A DNA stretch of 64,000 bases, taken from positions 5,084,001-5,148,000 of the forward strand of contig NGZR01000003.1 of the NCBI GenBank assembly GCA_002197995.1, in the 5' to 3' direction. Shown in pieces: positions 29,954-40,095 of the stretch. The stretch's first letter is position 1, and every line of letters begins with the position of its first letter. A program made the position numbers and the translations under genes. The DNA comes from Gaeumannomyces sp. JS-464. Lineage: Eukaryota > Ascomycota > Sordariomycetes > Magnaporthales > Magnaporthaceae. Under the pieces are notes generated by a model, which saw nothing but the letters and a program-made list of their open reading frames with translations, did no database searches and had not been told where the DNA came from.

Positions 29954-30717
29954 ATAGCTTATCGCTAATCCTAACGGTTATTATAACATATTCGGCAAAC
30001 GTATCCAGCCGTTTAACTTTAACCATTTCGTTTTTTACGTCGTTGCGCAAACCGGTGTAAAAATAAGTAATTTTAATTTGGTCGGTTTAATTAAGTTTAT
30101 TAATAAATCGTTAAAACTTCGACATATACGTTAACGCCGCTCCTTTTTACTAAAGTTAAAATAGCTTTTTTTCGGCCACTCGTTTTTCGTCGATTTATTC
30201 GAACATTTTAGCGATTTCCTTTTTAAATTTAACGAAATTAGCGAATATAATTTTCGTAATTTCGTCCGATTTATTAAAGCTTTTTAAATAGTTTACTTAA
30301 ATAGGTTTAAACTAATTTTTAATTTTGCTGTTAAAACGGGTTACCGCGTAAACAACCTTTTGTTTTTTTTTTAAAATGAGCTTAATAAAATAGCAAGTAA
30401 CTTTTGCATTTAGTAAAAAGGTTTAAAATTTGCCTTTTTTCTTATCGTACTTATTAAGCGTGGGGAATTTATACGTAAATACCGTACGTTTGGGTTATCC
30501 TTCGGCTTCCGCCATTTTAGCCTCCGTTATAGCTAACTTAGCTTTACTTTTTTGCAATTCCCCCGTTATAACTTTAACAAGGTTAAAAGCGTTAGCGGTA
30601 ATGTACGTTACATTACCGTACTTAAAAGTAAAGGCTGGTGCCAATTTGCTAGTTTTTAAAGTCGCTATAATCGTACTGTTTATACCTTTGGTAAATGTTA
30701 AACAGGATTAGTTAAAA
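29954..30717 (-). pseudogene. Gag fragment of a third Gypsy element, cut by Gypsy-2
   Basis: The minus-strand sequence repeats the gag 5' region seen at 28,737-29,540: GCTTATCGCTAATCCTAACG, GTCGTTGCGCAAACCGGTGT and so on, and ends GTTAAACAGGATTAGTTAAAA just before an LTR, the same leader as in Gypsy-1. Its 3' continuation lies to the left of the Gypsy-2 insertion (about 21,844-21,893), where only about 50 bases remain. Confidence 0.65.
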
Positions 30718-31108
30718 TGTTATAACCAGGCTTTTGCTTTTAAAGTAAAGCCGCTTAAAGGAAATGTTTAAAACAGTACGCTTATTAAAAGGTTTAATAG
30801 ATTTAATAACAATAGTTTAATTGCTTGCTTAAAGAGGTGCTTTAAAACTAACTTAAGTTAACTAATGCCGAAGCTTTAATCCAGTTATTTAAAACAATAG
30901 GAAACCCATCCTTTATATACATACTGCTCCTTTTACAATAGCCTTTTTAAACCTAATGCTTTGCAGCAAATCTACAAAGCCTTGGATTTGTTGCCAAATC
31001 ACTTGCTTCTCACGTGACGACGTTTGTTTCTCAATGTGGGGCCGGGCCCAGCCGCCTTCCCCTCCCCTCTTTTGGCCGGCCGACGGAGCTTGCATAACGG
31101 TCGTAACA
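30718..31108 (-). repeat. 5' LTR (391 bp) of the third Gypsy element
   Basis: TGTTATAACCAGG to GGTCGTAACA; contains TTTATATACATAC. Its right half (about 31,000-31,108) is GC-rich and little mutated. It marks the border between the AT-rich block and the gene-bearing block. Confidence 0.75.
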
Positions 31109-31171
31109 CTATAACAACGTTCCTTTTTTGCCTTGGTGCAACGGGTATAACGCTGGTTTTATCCCGTAACA
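31109..31171. repeat. 63-bp direct repeat, copy 1
   Basis: CTATAACAACGTTCC, a T run, GCCTTGGTGCAACGGGTATAA, and on to CCCGTAACA. Compare copy 2 at 31,537. GGTGCAACGGGTATAACGC resembles a tRNA D arm/A box. Confidence 0.75.
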
Positions 31172-31536
31172 GTTTCTTATAGCTTGCATGGGTCGCTTAA
31201 GTTCAACCCCCTGCACGGTCGCGCGCACAGGTTTCATCCGTGGCACAACGCGCACGGAAGCCACCTGTGGCGCTTTTTCTGCTGAGGGCGGGGGCAATTA
31301 GCTTTAGCGATTCGAAAAGCCGACCGAGGCTTTTCGGGGGAGCTTATTAAGCGATCGACCCCGTGGCACGTGCATTGATCGCCTTGCTTGCGACGCACGG
31401 GCGCCAGCGCCTCGCTTGCGCAGCGCACCCTGGAAGGCAAACCTTAATAAGCAATTGAGGATAATTGCGGTTCAAGGGTGGGGTATTGTCACGGTGCGAT
31501 CCCTTAATAAGGACCACGCACAGGTTGTAGTCCCAG

Positions 31537-31599
31537 CTATAACAACGTTCCTTTTTTGCCTTAGTGTAACGGGTACAACGCTGGTCTTGTCCCGTGACA
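31537..31599. repeat. 63-bp direct repeat, copy 2
   Basis: It starts at 31,537, 428 bp downstream of the start of copy 1, with five transitions. The pair with its 365-bp spacer (31,172-31,536) could be a tiny LTR-like or tRNA-derived element; the spacer codes for nothing I recognise. Confidence 0.7.
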
Positions 31600-31691
31600 T
31601 ATAGCGAGTCGAATTTTTAAACTTTTTAACTTTTGCCATAAATCTACAATCTCCTTTTCTAGCGGTTGTTAAAAATAGTATGGGAAACTAA

Positions 31692-31942
31692 GGGCATGTT
31701 TGTTACTAAAGGTGTTTTTTGTTTTTTGTTTTTTAATGGTTTTTTAGTGCGTAGAAACTCCCTTACCAAAAAGTGCATTTAAAGGCTTAAAACACTTGGT
31801 CGAAAAAGAGCTAATTAACAGGTAAAATTTTATTTTTATTAAGTTTTGTAAAAATTACATTTAATTTGAATTTGGAAAAAACCATCAGTTTATTGCTTTT
31901 ATATGGAAAAAACAAAAAACACCCTTAGTGACAAACATGCCC
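31692..31942. mobile_element. MITE, PIF/Harbinger-like, 251 bp
   Basis: Inverted ends GGGCATGTTTGTTACTAAAG and its near-complement on the right (two transitions in 30 bp), flanked by TAA on both sides. The 3-bp TWA duplication and GGGCATGTTTG ends fit PIF/Harbinger MITEs. It is AT-rich inside, with no ORF, and sits just downstream of the PTH11-like gene. Confidence 0.75.
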
Positions 31943-32012
31943 TAAAAAACTCTATTAACTATCGCACAGGCCCTGGCTTTGTACTGAACACTCCCATTTT
32001 TATCGTTTCCTT

Positions 32013-33395
32013 TCACCGTTTAACGGAGTGAGTGCTGACGCTAAAGGTGTCCATCTGCATGACCCCATCATTGAGAATGCTGCACTGGCTGCTTTCTTCT
32101 ACTCTCTGCCAAGTTCCGCGTTTGCTCCGCGTTGCCGCAACACTGCTGAATGTGCTCGGGTCGCCGCCACCGCGAGGCGGGATCACGCTGCCTTGTTGCT
32201 GAGTCCCGTACTTGGACGACATGAACGACTTGGCGTCACGGATCAGGACGCGGAGCACAGGGACCGATGCGGCGACCATGGTCACTGCTGCCTCTGCAAA
32301 GCCCCAAATTACGAGCGAGCAACCATCGTCTGTGGTCGCACTGTTAGCTTGTTTGTTATGAGGGTATGAGAATGGCGGGCATTCAAGGGTCGACCTTACA
32401 TGTGAAATCCCCCCTGACATGGAGCGGAACTGTATGGCCTTCACAATGGCAGCAGCACCAGCGCTGACGAACATGATTGTCAGCCTGCACCCACCCATTC
32501 GACATAGCATTAGCTGACGCAGAGGCATGTAGGGGCACTTACAACATTCCCATGCTCATTGCCAAAGCAACCCCCACCTTCTCAACATTCCTCATATTCA
32601 GCTTCATTATGACCTTCCATGGGAGAAGCGCGAGGATGAAGTCCATTGCTGCAGAGTACACTTCAAGGACAGGCACGGTATTGTCAGCAGTCCACCTGGA
32701 ATGCCGCCCCTGGGGTGGCCATGAGAAGTGAGAGAGAACTTACAGCCAGAGAATGTGGCATAGTCGACGATGACGTTGATGGGCCAGCAGCGGCCCGGCA
32801 CGGTAGGATTATACACCTTCTCGACGGGGGAGCAGGAAACCCAAATGTTTATGATCGACATGGTCATAAACAGATTCATGGTGATGATGATGAACCAGAC
32901 GAATGCCCTCAGCCGCCCTTGAACGAGGCGCACTAGCGTAATAGCAAACGACGTCTTGCTCCAGACGATGGCCAGAACCGCCGGCGCTCCCGAAAGATAT
33001 CCCAAAAGTCCGATCATGGTAAGTGCCGACGGATCGATAGTTTGAACATGCCGGCCGTAACCAAGGTTGATGATCTGGCTGGTGAGACTGGCGCTGATCA
33101 CAAGCATAATCTGTAATCCGAGCGTCGACGTTAGGAATTTGCTGAGGTATAAACGCGGCAATGCAAAACAAGGTCTTACCCAAGATGCGATGAGCACCCA
33201 ATCGTCCCACCAGAGTCTCGCACGCGCCCGATGCTTGCAAAAGACTCTGCCAGCAATGAAGAGGAGGGATACGATTACCAGAGACCAGACAACCAAGTTT
33301 GTCCTGGGCCCTGCGTTGTCGTCGGAACTTGGCTGCAGAGAGTCACTCTTGCCGCCCGAGCCGTCGTACACCGAGGAAGAGTCGCCGCCAGCCAT
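32013..33395 (-). CDS. PTH11-like integral membrane protein (putative G-protein-coupled receptor)
   Basis: The start at 33395 (MAGGDSSSVYDGSGGKS) precedes a first membrane span, NLVVWSLVIVSLLFIAGR. Three good introns restore one 390-residue frame: 33,179-33,111 (GTAAGA, CTAAC, ACAG), 32,743-32,661 (GTAAGT, CTGAC, GAAG; an alternative CAG acceptor ends at 32,649) and 32,542-32,485 (GTAAGT, GCTAAT, GCAG). Seven hydrophobic spans follow the 'rhodopsin/PTH11' plan: WWDDWVLIASW at span 2, NIWVSCSPV after span 4, MDFILALLPWKVIMKLN at span 5, GFAEAAVTMVAASVPVLR at span 7, then a Ser/Thr-rich cytoplasmic tail ending THSVKR. A further short intron near 32,395-32,340 is possible. Such receptors sense surface cues in many ascomycetes. 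This gene looks intact. Confidence 0.85.
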
Positions 33396-35237
33396 GATGG
33401 AAGCCAAAAAAGGGTGTGCAGATGAGTTCAGGGGAGGGTCGTGCGGTGCCCAGGAGGAGAGTTGATACAAGTCAGAATAGGGCAATGGGCCGTTCTTATA
33501 ACATAGGTAACGAAGTGGCCTTCCGAACACTCGAGGCCGGCGACTGTCCCTGTGGACTAAACCTCAAATGAGAGTGCCGAAAGGCTGCCGTCCCGGCAAC
33601 ATGAGCGAGCCATTAGAACGTTCTAGCCCTACTAACGGAGCACTGACGAAGCCACATCACACACACACGCGAAAGCGGCGCATGGTAGAAAAAGCAAAGA
33701 GTTGGTGTGCCACTTCACGCCTCGAATTGATTCTTTGGCTCCGCTCAGGATCCCCTCCTACTGATCTGGGGCAAGCTAATGTCGGCCCAATGACTGGCAT
33801 AGCAGGATCGCCGCCGCGGCTGCAGGGTGTTTCGCAATTCGTGTGGTGGCACCAAGCCTGATTGTTTGCTCTTCGTCGTTGCCGGGGCCCCCAAACACTG
33901 TCTGTCCCTCCATCCCCTAGCCCCCAGGCGCGAGAATGATGGTTGTCTTCCTCTCCGCCTCCACGCTAATTACTGCCACACCTTCACCGGTAGTTACGAG
34001 TGAGACGGCCGGGAACCCCGAGGTCGGGACGCTTCTGGTTCGAGGGACGAATGCATTGTTGTGCGGTCAAGGCGGCAACTCAGCCGCGGGAAGGAGGCAA
34101 CTCAGCCGCGGGAAGGAGGCCCCCGGCCAAGGAGCCGCTCGTTTCTTCCAGATCGGGACAATTGAAATCTTTTGTTTGCGTTGCATTGCGAAGGGTAGGT
34201 GGCCCCTGAGGTGGAAATTGGCATCACGGTGCCACAATCCGGAGTCCGGGGAAGTGGGTGGCTCCGGCTCTCAAACCCTAGGAGTCGCAACGGAGGCTTG
34301 CTTTAGCGCCAAGAAGATGACTGCATGTGACTACCTACCTAGCTACTCTAATTTGATTACGCAGCCCCCAATCCGTGCGATCCAACCCACCAGTGAGCTT
34401 TGCTTCCCTATTCCTTGCTTTTCCCCGTATTCTTCTTCCCTCTCGTGGCTGGGGTATCGCGTGCGAATAGGACCAACAACTCCGATCGACAGCCTGGGTG
34501 GATTTCGCAATCTGCCCGTACATCTCGCGTCACTAGCGATTTGATCCATGTCCGATGCGCGCCTGCGTGTGATGCCCAATTTTTCAGTGGTGAAGGAGCC
34601 CGGGACGACAATGCCGCTGCCCCATCACATCAGCCAAACGCAAATTCCCTTTGGGCTGAGCGTCGGGGGTGCACCGATACCGATCAGCATGACATGCACG
34701 AGGTCGGATTTGGCTTGCATTGAAATCCAGACGCGGAATTTGCCGACTCCTTTCAACCACCACAAGCCATCACGCGCGCCATTTTGAATACGTGCCTACT
34801 TATGTCGGAGCTGGGAGGGTGGGTGGCCAGGGTGGACTGCTAGTGGCTGCACCAAGTTGCAATGATTTGGTGAGGTGAGCTGCCAGATCCCAGACAGGCC
34901 GCATTGAGGACACCCTCGGGCGCAGCTCCTAGATGCTGCAGGAGATCTACGAATAGCACAAGGAGAACTCGAGAGACGCTGTACCTCCGGCACCCAAGTT
35001 GACTGCGGAGTTTCCCAGTGGCGTTTTGACTGCTCAAAAGTGACGTATTGGTGGACTTTGCATAAAGCGGAGCAAGGGATCCATTTGGTGCTCACTTCCC
35101 CGGCATCACCGATGCACGGCATGACACGAGCAAAGTGAAGCGCCGCTAAATGGCCGCGCGCAAAGAGTGCATGCAGCACCGCCCTGAGTTATGGGGGAGC
35201 GAGGCCCGTGCTCAGCTGAACTGCGCCGAATCCGCAG
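33396..35237. other. Stretch with no recognised gene; contains a 22-bp tandem repeat
   Basis: Open frames on both strands are short and overlap. None carries a motif, signal peptide with support, or splice-linked exons. The only structure noted is a perfect 22-bp tandem duplication at 34,074-34,117. Confidence 0.4.
34074..34117. repeat. Tandem duplication of 22 bp
   Basis: Two adjacent identical copies of a unit beginning GGCAACTCAGCCGCGGG and ending AAGGA. Confidence 0.85.
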
Positions 35238-35591
35238 TTAACGTGCAGTAATTCTACATACACCAAGCTCGCCGAGCGACGACAGCAGCGGGCGAGAATG
35301 GCTTGACATGGCTGCTGTCCTGATCGCCAGTATAACCCTTCTGGCAACAGACGCATATAGCATCTCGAGGAGCTCGCGGTGCCACGGCCCGGGATCGAAG
35401 TCCCACGCCGTTTTCTCGTCAATGAGTTGGATGAATCTGTCGGGATCCTCGCGGAACCTCCGGATATAGTCAAGGGCATACACGCCGCTGTCCTTGTCGT
35501 TCGCTTGCCGGGGAATAGACTTGACTTGACGGCCGGGCTTCTTTGAGACGTTGTCGTGGGCGTCTATGTTCTTCCTTCGCGTCTCGCCCAA
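35238..35591 (-). pseudogene. C48 (Ulp1/SUMO protease-like) domain fragment with catalytic Cys replaced by Ser
   Basis: The translation contains KSIPRQANDKDSGVYALDYI and RRFREDPDRFIQLI, which matches the last part of C48 cysteine proteases (normally ...PRQxNxxDCGVYxLxxI...), followed by WDFDPGPWHRELLEMLYASV. The catalytic Cys of the DCG motif is Ser (AGC) here. The His and Asp of the triad should lie upstream but no matching sequence is visible before 35,591, and there is no ATG in that frame start. C48 domains also occur in some DNA transposons, so this may be a transposon relic and not a host gene. Confidence 0.6.
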
Positions 35592-36424
35592 AATATGGCG
35601 GCTCGGAAGGCTGCCGGCCCGAGAATGGTCGCGGCCGGCTAAGGAATCGAGTTAAAGTATCTTAAACCCACCGGTGGCACCGCCGAAAACCCGAGCTGGG
35701 TTGCAGATGATTGCCGTCCACCAATGGCTCTTGGCGAACCGACGTCGACTCCTCGTCATAGCCACCCTTGAAGGAACTGATGGCGTGCGACCGCGCTCAG
35801 CCAACTTCCTCGCTGAGCGGAGGGAATGGCGGCGGTAAGGTGGTACCGTCCGGCAAACGCCTTGAAGGCGACTTCCCCGTCAACAGTGACTCACTTCGAA
35901 CGCGGCTCTCTCGCCTCGGCAAGCGAGCCTCGACCGTATCGCAGCCTCCATCCCCAAGAAGTAGGCAGACGTGGAATAGACCGCAGCGGGCTGCTTTGTA
36001 TGCCTTTGTGTATCTGCCCAACACAATGGCGTTTGCTCCTTCCCAAACTCTCAGCCAAACCGCACCAAGCTCCTTTTCCGTCCGAACAGCTCCCACAGCT
36101 CCTCTTTTCTTTCCAGTCTCCTCGGCCACCACAAAAATCAGCTCCCCTCCTTCAACGTCAATTCCCTCGCGCATTCCTCACCAATACTCCCAACCGCCGC
36201 CGACCTCGTCGATCACTTCCAAGCATCTCCTCCTCTTCCGCAGCTACGGTCTCCGCCAACTTCGAAAACGGCTCCCGGCACCTCTAAGGCACGTATTCTC
36301 GTTGTATCGTCGTCGCCTCGGATCCCGGTCATTGACTTTCCTTCCAGCCGATACGCCCGCCGAGCAAGTCATCGCCAACAAGCACACGCTTCGGTCTATC
36401 CACCTCGATCAGGGCGTTGCCAGC
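35592..36424. other. Stretch with no firmly supported gene
   Basis: A plus-strand frame (35,768-36,673) is long but dominated by Ser/Pro/Arg and overlaps the 3' end of the membrane protein gene on the other strand. A second frame reads VDHFQASPPLPQLRSPP and PRIPVIDFP. Neither shows a family, and I do not call either. Confidence 0.3.
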
Positions 36425-38591
36425 CTACGTCCCATCCTGAATCTGCAGGCTGTCGATCTCCGTCTGGCTGTGGCAATGCACGGTTTTCTTATCGCCCACC
36501 CCGTCTCCTTTAGGTCCATTTTCAAGTCTGCCAGCGTCGAGGAAGACGGCCAGCCCGTCTCCGTCCTCGGCGATGTACGGGCGAGGCACCTCAGCATCGC
36601 CCACCAGCACGGGCACGTCCCAACGCCCGAGCACCCAACGGCCGCCGGGAAAGACACGGCCGTGCATGGCTAGTCGCAGGAGATGGAAGACGTTGTCCGC
36701 TTGTCTGGCGGCCGCCGCCTGCGACGCACGCCGTCCCCGCCGCAGCCCGTTCACGCAGGCCATCAAAAGCCCGCTGCCCGCGTCCACGGCGATAACGAGG
36801 GCGCTGGAACACACAACGGCCATTAGCCCGAGGAAGCTGAAGCTCTGCACTTCGCCCGCCGTGCGGACGAGTTGGTTGCTGCACATGTCCTGGAGCGCGA
36901 CGAAGGCGGCATTGGCCGCCGAGCCACCGGTGGCATTCCCTAGGAAGTCGATGGGAGGGGTGATGTGCAGATCGGCGGCGTTGCTGGCAAATTCGACCAC
37001 GTAGGACTGGAGCTTCACGAGGCTGGTCTGGAACCAACCCAAGGCCTCCAGCTGCCACTGGTTCTCCGGCAGGCTGGGAGACAGGTTGGCGTATACAAGG
37101 TTGTTAGCCCAGAGGGCCCCTCCCCTGAGAGATTGTACGCTGTAATGGAGCGTCGAGAGGGTCATGTGGTTCAGGATCCTCGTTGCGAGGACGAGTTGCG
37201 CGGTGTTGAACCCGGCGGCAAGACCGTCTTTCAGGAGCAGATTCTGCAGGGCTACCAAACCGGTAGCGGGCATGCAAGAATCTATCTCTTTGGCTGGATT
37301 GCAGAGCTTGAACTGTTCGGTACAGGCCATAGGGTTGATGAAGTAATCCGCGACTTTGTACTCGGTATCGCCAATTTTCTGCGACAAATTGGCCAAAAAC
37401 CAGTGATCGAGGATAGGTGCCATGTAGCGGATATTATTCTGACTCAAAAAGAACATAGTCACGTCTGCATCGGCTCTTTTAAAATCCGCGGTTGGGATCC
37501 AGGTCGTCATGTCGGAGGAGTCGTTAAGTCTGGCGTAGAACGGCCTTGATCCAAATCAGTCAAACCCTCCAGCAACAGCCGCGGGGCCGGGATGGTCTGG
37601 GTGCATACTCAACCAGGTAACCGGTCTGCGTGTTGACTGTCTCTTCGTATATCTGGTAAGTCCAGTTTACCAGGTTACTTACGGGGTCGAGTTTTTGTGC
37701 AGATGGTCCAAAGAAGGCCCGGCTAAAATTTCGCGGCACGTCGCCGGGTTCTGTGGGCGGCTCTGTGTGTCTCACAAAGTCACCCCGGAATCGTCGAATG
37801 GGGGAACAAGCGGCTTCGTACTGGAAGGTGACCTGGTCCGCGGGGTACGAGTTGATGCCAAACACCTCATGAGAGTTGAGCAAAGACGTCTTCATCGTAA
37901 GGCCTCCGTTGTGTCCGAGTTGGCATCGATCGGGGTTGGGAAATGGACACGGCGCAGAAGTATCCATCTGTATTGGGATGATGACGGACTTGAAAGGGGA
38001 TCGACTAATGGTCGAGATGGACGCCCGGTTGTAGAAGGTGCTGACGTAGTTCCTAGCTTGGATCGTGTCGTTGGCGACTTTGCGCGCGAACTCGATCTGG
38101 CGCCCCATGTCCCCGCCGCGGAACGGGGACCATAACCCACAGCGGCCAGGCTGAATGGGGGAAACAGCGTCCCCGTTGCGGCTGGTAATGGCAACCCGCG
38201 AGACAAGGACCGACGCGGCGGCGAAGCCAACCCACACGAAGGCTGCCGGGACGAGGATGCCAAGGGTGCGGCACCCCAGGTTGTGCACGCCCTTGCCAGC
38301 CCACGCATGGTAAAGCTTGATGGCCCCCAAGGCGACCTTTGCCGGTGTGCCCAGATTCCGCAACGCGACCTGGAAGTCCAAGCCAACCATGTCGGCGGCC
38401 GGGCCCCTGGCCAGGAATCGATGAAGGAAAAGCGCCGTGAGATTCCAGAAGCTCGCGCCAGCGAGGGACACCAGTAAAGCGAGGAATGTAACGATGTAAT
38501 AGCCCCGGTCCAAGGGGACGGTCAGCGCTGCCCCCAGAACGGCGGGTCGAGAACGGTCAATCCAGAAGCCGGAGCTGCTCTGTCCATCCAT
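36425..38591 (-). CDS. Large fungal membrane protein, about 700 residues, function unknown
   Basis: Exon 1 (38,591-37,609) starts MDGQSSSGFWIDRSRPAVLG and exon 2 (37,544-36,425) starts PFYARLNDSSDMTTWIPTAD. The 64-bp intron has donor GTATGC, a TTGACTGAT branch and acceptor CAAG and splices in frame. Visible membrane spans: YYIVTFLALLVSLAGASFWN (about residues 31-50), LGILVPAAFVWVGFAAASVL (about 110-130) and SFSFLGLMAVVCSSALVIAV near the C-terminus. A long extracellular part lies between, with several NxT/S sites and many aromatic residues. The C-terminal tail includes ADNVFHLLRLAMHG and LGRWDVPVLVG. This layout is common to a family of uncharacterised Pezizomycotina proteins. It appears intact; no function is inferred. 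Confidence 0.75.
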
Positions 38592-39086
38592 TTCCTGGGG
38601 CTGTAGATACGGCGAGGTTATAACACGGTTGGAAGGCGGAGCAGGAATAGGTAGGTGCGTAACTGTGCACCTGCTGAGCGGTGTCCTGACCGAGCTGGCA
38701 TCGGCTGTTGGAAGAGCACGCTATAGATACTTGGGTAGATCAGGTAGGAAAATTAGGCACAGGCTCGCTGGTGAGGTAGCCAAGCGGGCCGCGAATGTAA
38801 GTACCTGCCCACCTACCCAGGGTTTTTCAGCCTCTTCCGATTCCGGAGATGCTGCTGTTTTTTTCAGCTGGCACCGCTAATGCAGCCACCTGCCCGTGAC
38901 TGCTTGCGCTTGCAGCTTTGCGTGGCAGTGCTCTTGGCACCGGGAGAACCAGACCGCTTATCAAGCACAAAGTCCTGGAGCCCTATTTATTCTCCTGCCA
39001 CACGCGTTGCCGAGCCTGAAAAGTCTGTCCTCATCGGGCTTTCGCATCCCGGTTATGATGCATGCTGATCGTCCGAAAGATGTTTC
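38592..39086. other. Intergenic, no recognised feature
   Basis: Mixed composition. This would be the promoter side of the membrane protein gene. I see no clear element. Confidence 0.4.
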
Positions 39087-39373
39087 GTGCCAGGTTCCGA
39101 CCTGGCTTTCGTGGTGCCGCAGGTAGACCGGAATCGGGATGCGTGTTTACAGGCGCTCGAGGGCCATAGCGACGATGTCATCTCGGTCGCGTGCGCGCGC
39201 GACGGCAAGACGCTCGCGTCGGCGTCCCGCGATCGGGCCGTCAAGCTCTGGGACACGGCGACGGGCTACTGTCGAGCGACGCTGGATTATTGACGTAGCC
39301 ATTACTCATCTCGCCTTCGACGCCACCAGTTCCTCCGTCTTCACCAACGCTGGCACATTTTCCCTAAGTCTGC
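39087..39373 (+). pseudogene. WD40 fragment of a NACHT-WD40 (NLR-like, HET-E type) protein
   Basis: The frame reads [38 protein letters not shown] and [11 protein letters not shown], one full WD40 repeat of the highly regular type found in fungal NACHT-WD40 proteins. After a stop a frameshift gives ITHLAFDATSSSVFTNAGTF, the segment that usually follows the repeats in this family. Everything else (NACHT, effector domain, other repeats) is absent. It is a relic of an allorecognition or immune-receptor type gene. Confidence 0.75.
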
Positions 39374-39484
39374 CACTAACATCGTCGTCGTCGTCTCCCT
39401 TTCGCCGGGGCGTCCTCCTATCGCAAGATTCGCCTTTTCAGGAATTACATCTAAAGCTCCTCCCCATACTAGTATGTATGCCGT

Positions 39485-39605
39485 TACCTCGAGTCCGGCA
39501 TTTACGTCGGCTTCGTGGCGCACCCGACCTTCGTTGCGGAGGATTAGCTGGTCGGCATCTCCGGGTCGCTGTCCATCGCCGCGGCTGAGACGGACTTTGT
39601 CTTCC
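39485..39605 (+). pseudogene. Dienelactone hydrolase-family fragment with in-frame TAG
   Basis: Reads YLESGIYVGFVAHPTFVAED, TAG, then LVGISGSLSIAAAETDFVFP. This matches the C-terminal half of fungal dienelactone hydrolase-like alpha/beta hydrolases, where the Asp of the 'AAETD' loop is the triad acid. The nucleophile Cys region (FCxG) and the His end are not found. It is truncated and nonsense-mutated. Confidence 0.6.
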
Positions 39606-39621
39606 CTTCGACAAGCCCCAC

Positions 39622-39822
39622 CAGTCCGAGAGGATAATGGTCGGCTCGGGGGCCCTCTTGTCCTCCTCGGGGTCCCGCTTGTAGCCCCTGCCGCCGCCGT
39701 TGTAGCGGATGGCCGGGGCAGGTTTGGGCTCGGCGCTGGCCTCGCGGGCGGCGACGTCGGCGGCCTGGGCACAGGCGTGACGCACACGGCGCTGACGAGA
39801 GCGAGGATAGTGTAGCCTTCAT
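39622..39822 (-). pseudogene. Possible small secreted pro-peptide with dibasic (KR) sites, frameshifted
   Basis: The minus strand starts ATG at 39,822. One frame gives TILALVSAVCVTPV (signal-like), the next AADVAAREASAEPKPAPAIR, then GYKRDPEEDKRAPEPTIIL with two KR sites. The frame changes once near residue 17. The pattern of signal peptide plus KR-bounded segments fits many secreted fungal pro-peptides, including RiPP precursors, but only one unit is seen. It has no matching family that I can name. Confidence 0.3.
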
Positions 39823-40095
39823 TTTTGTATGCTGTGTTGTCTAGGGGGTGTGCGAGGACCTGCCGAGGTTGTTTCGATGTGTTCTGCTGGTGGCCTGTTA
39901 AATGTCGGAGCGAGTGGCAAGTTGCTGACCGGTGGCGGTCCTTTATACTTGCGCTCGGCCGCTCCGAGGAAGCCGGGCTCGGTCCGACTCTCGCTTTTTC
40001 CCGTCGTTCGGCCGGACCGATCCTCCCCGGCGACGTGCCTGTCTGGGCCCAGGGTCGAGTCCGTAGCCCGGGGGTAGGTCGGGTCACGACTACAA

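Noticed and set aside
35768..36673. 301-codon plus-strand frame
   Set aside because: Low-complexity Ser/Pro/Arg composition; its last third is the complement of the membrane protein gene, and no family features are seen.
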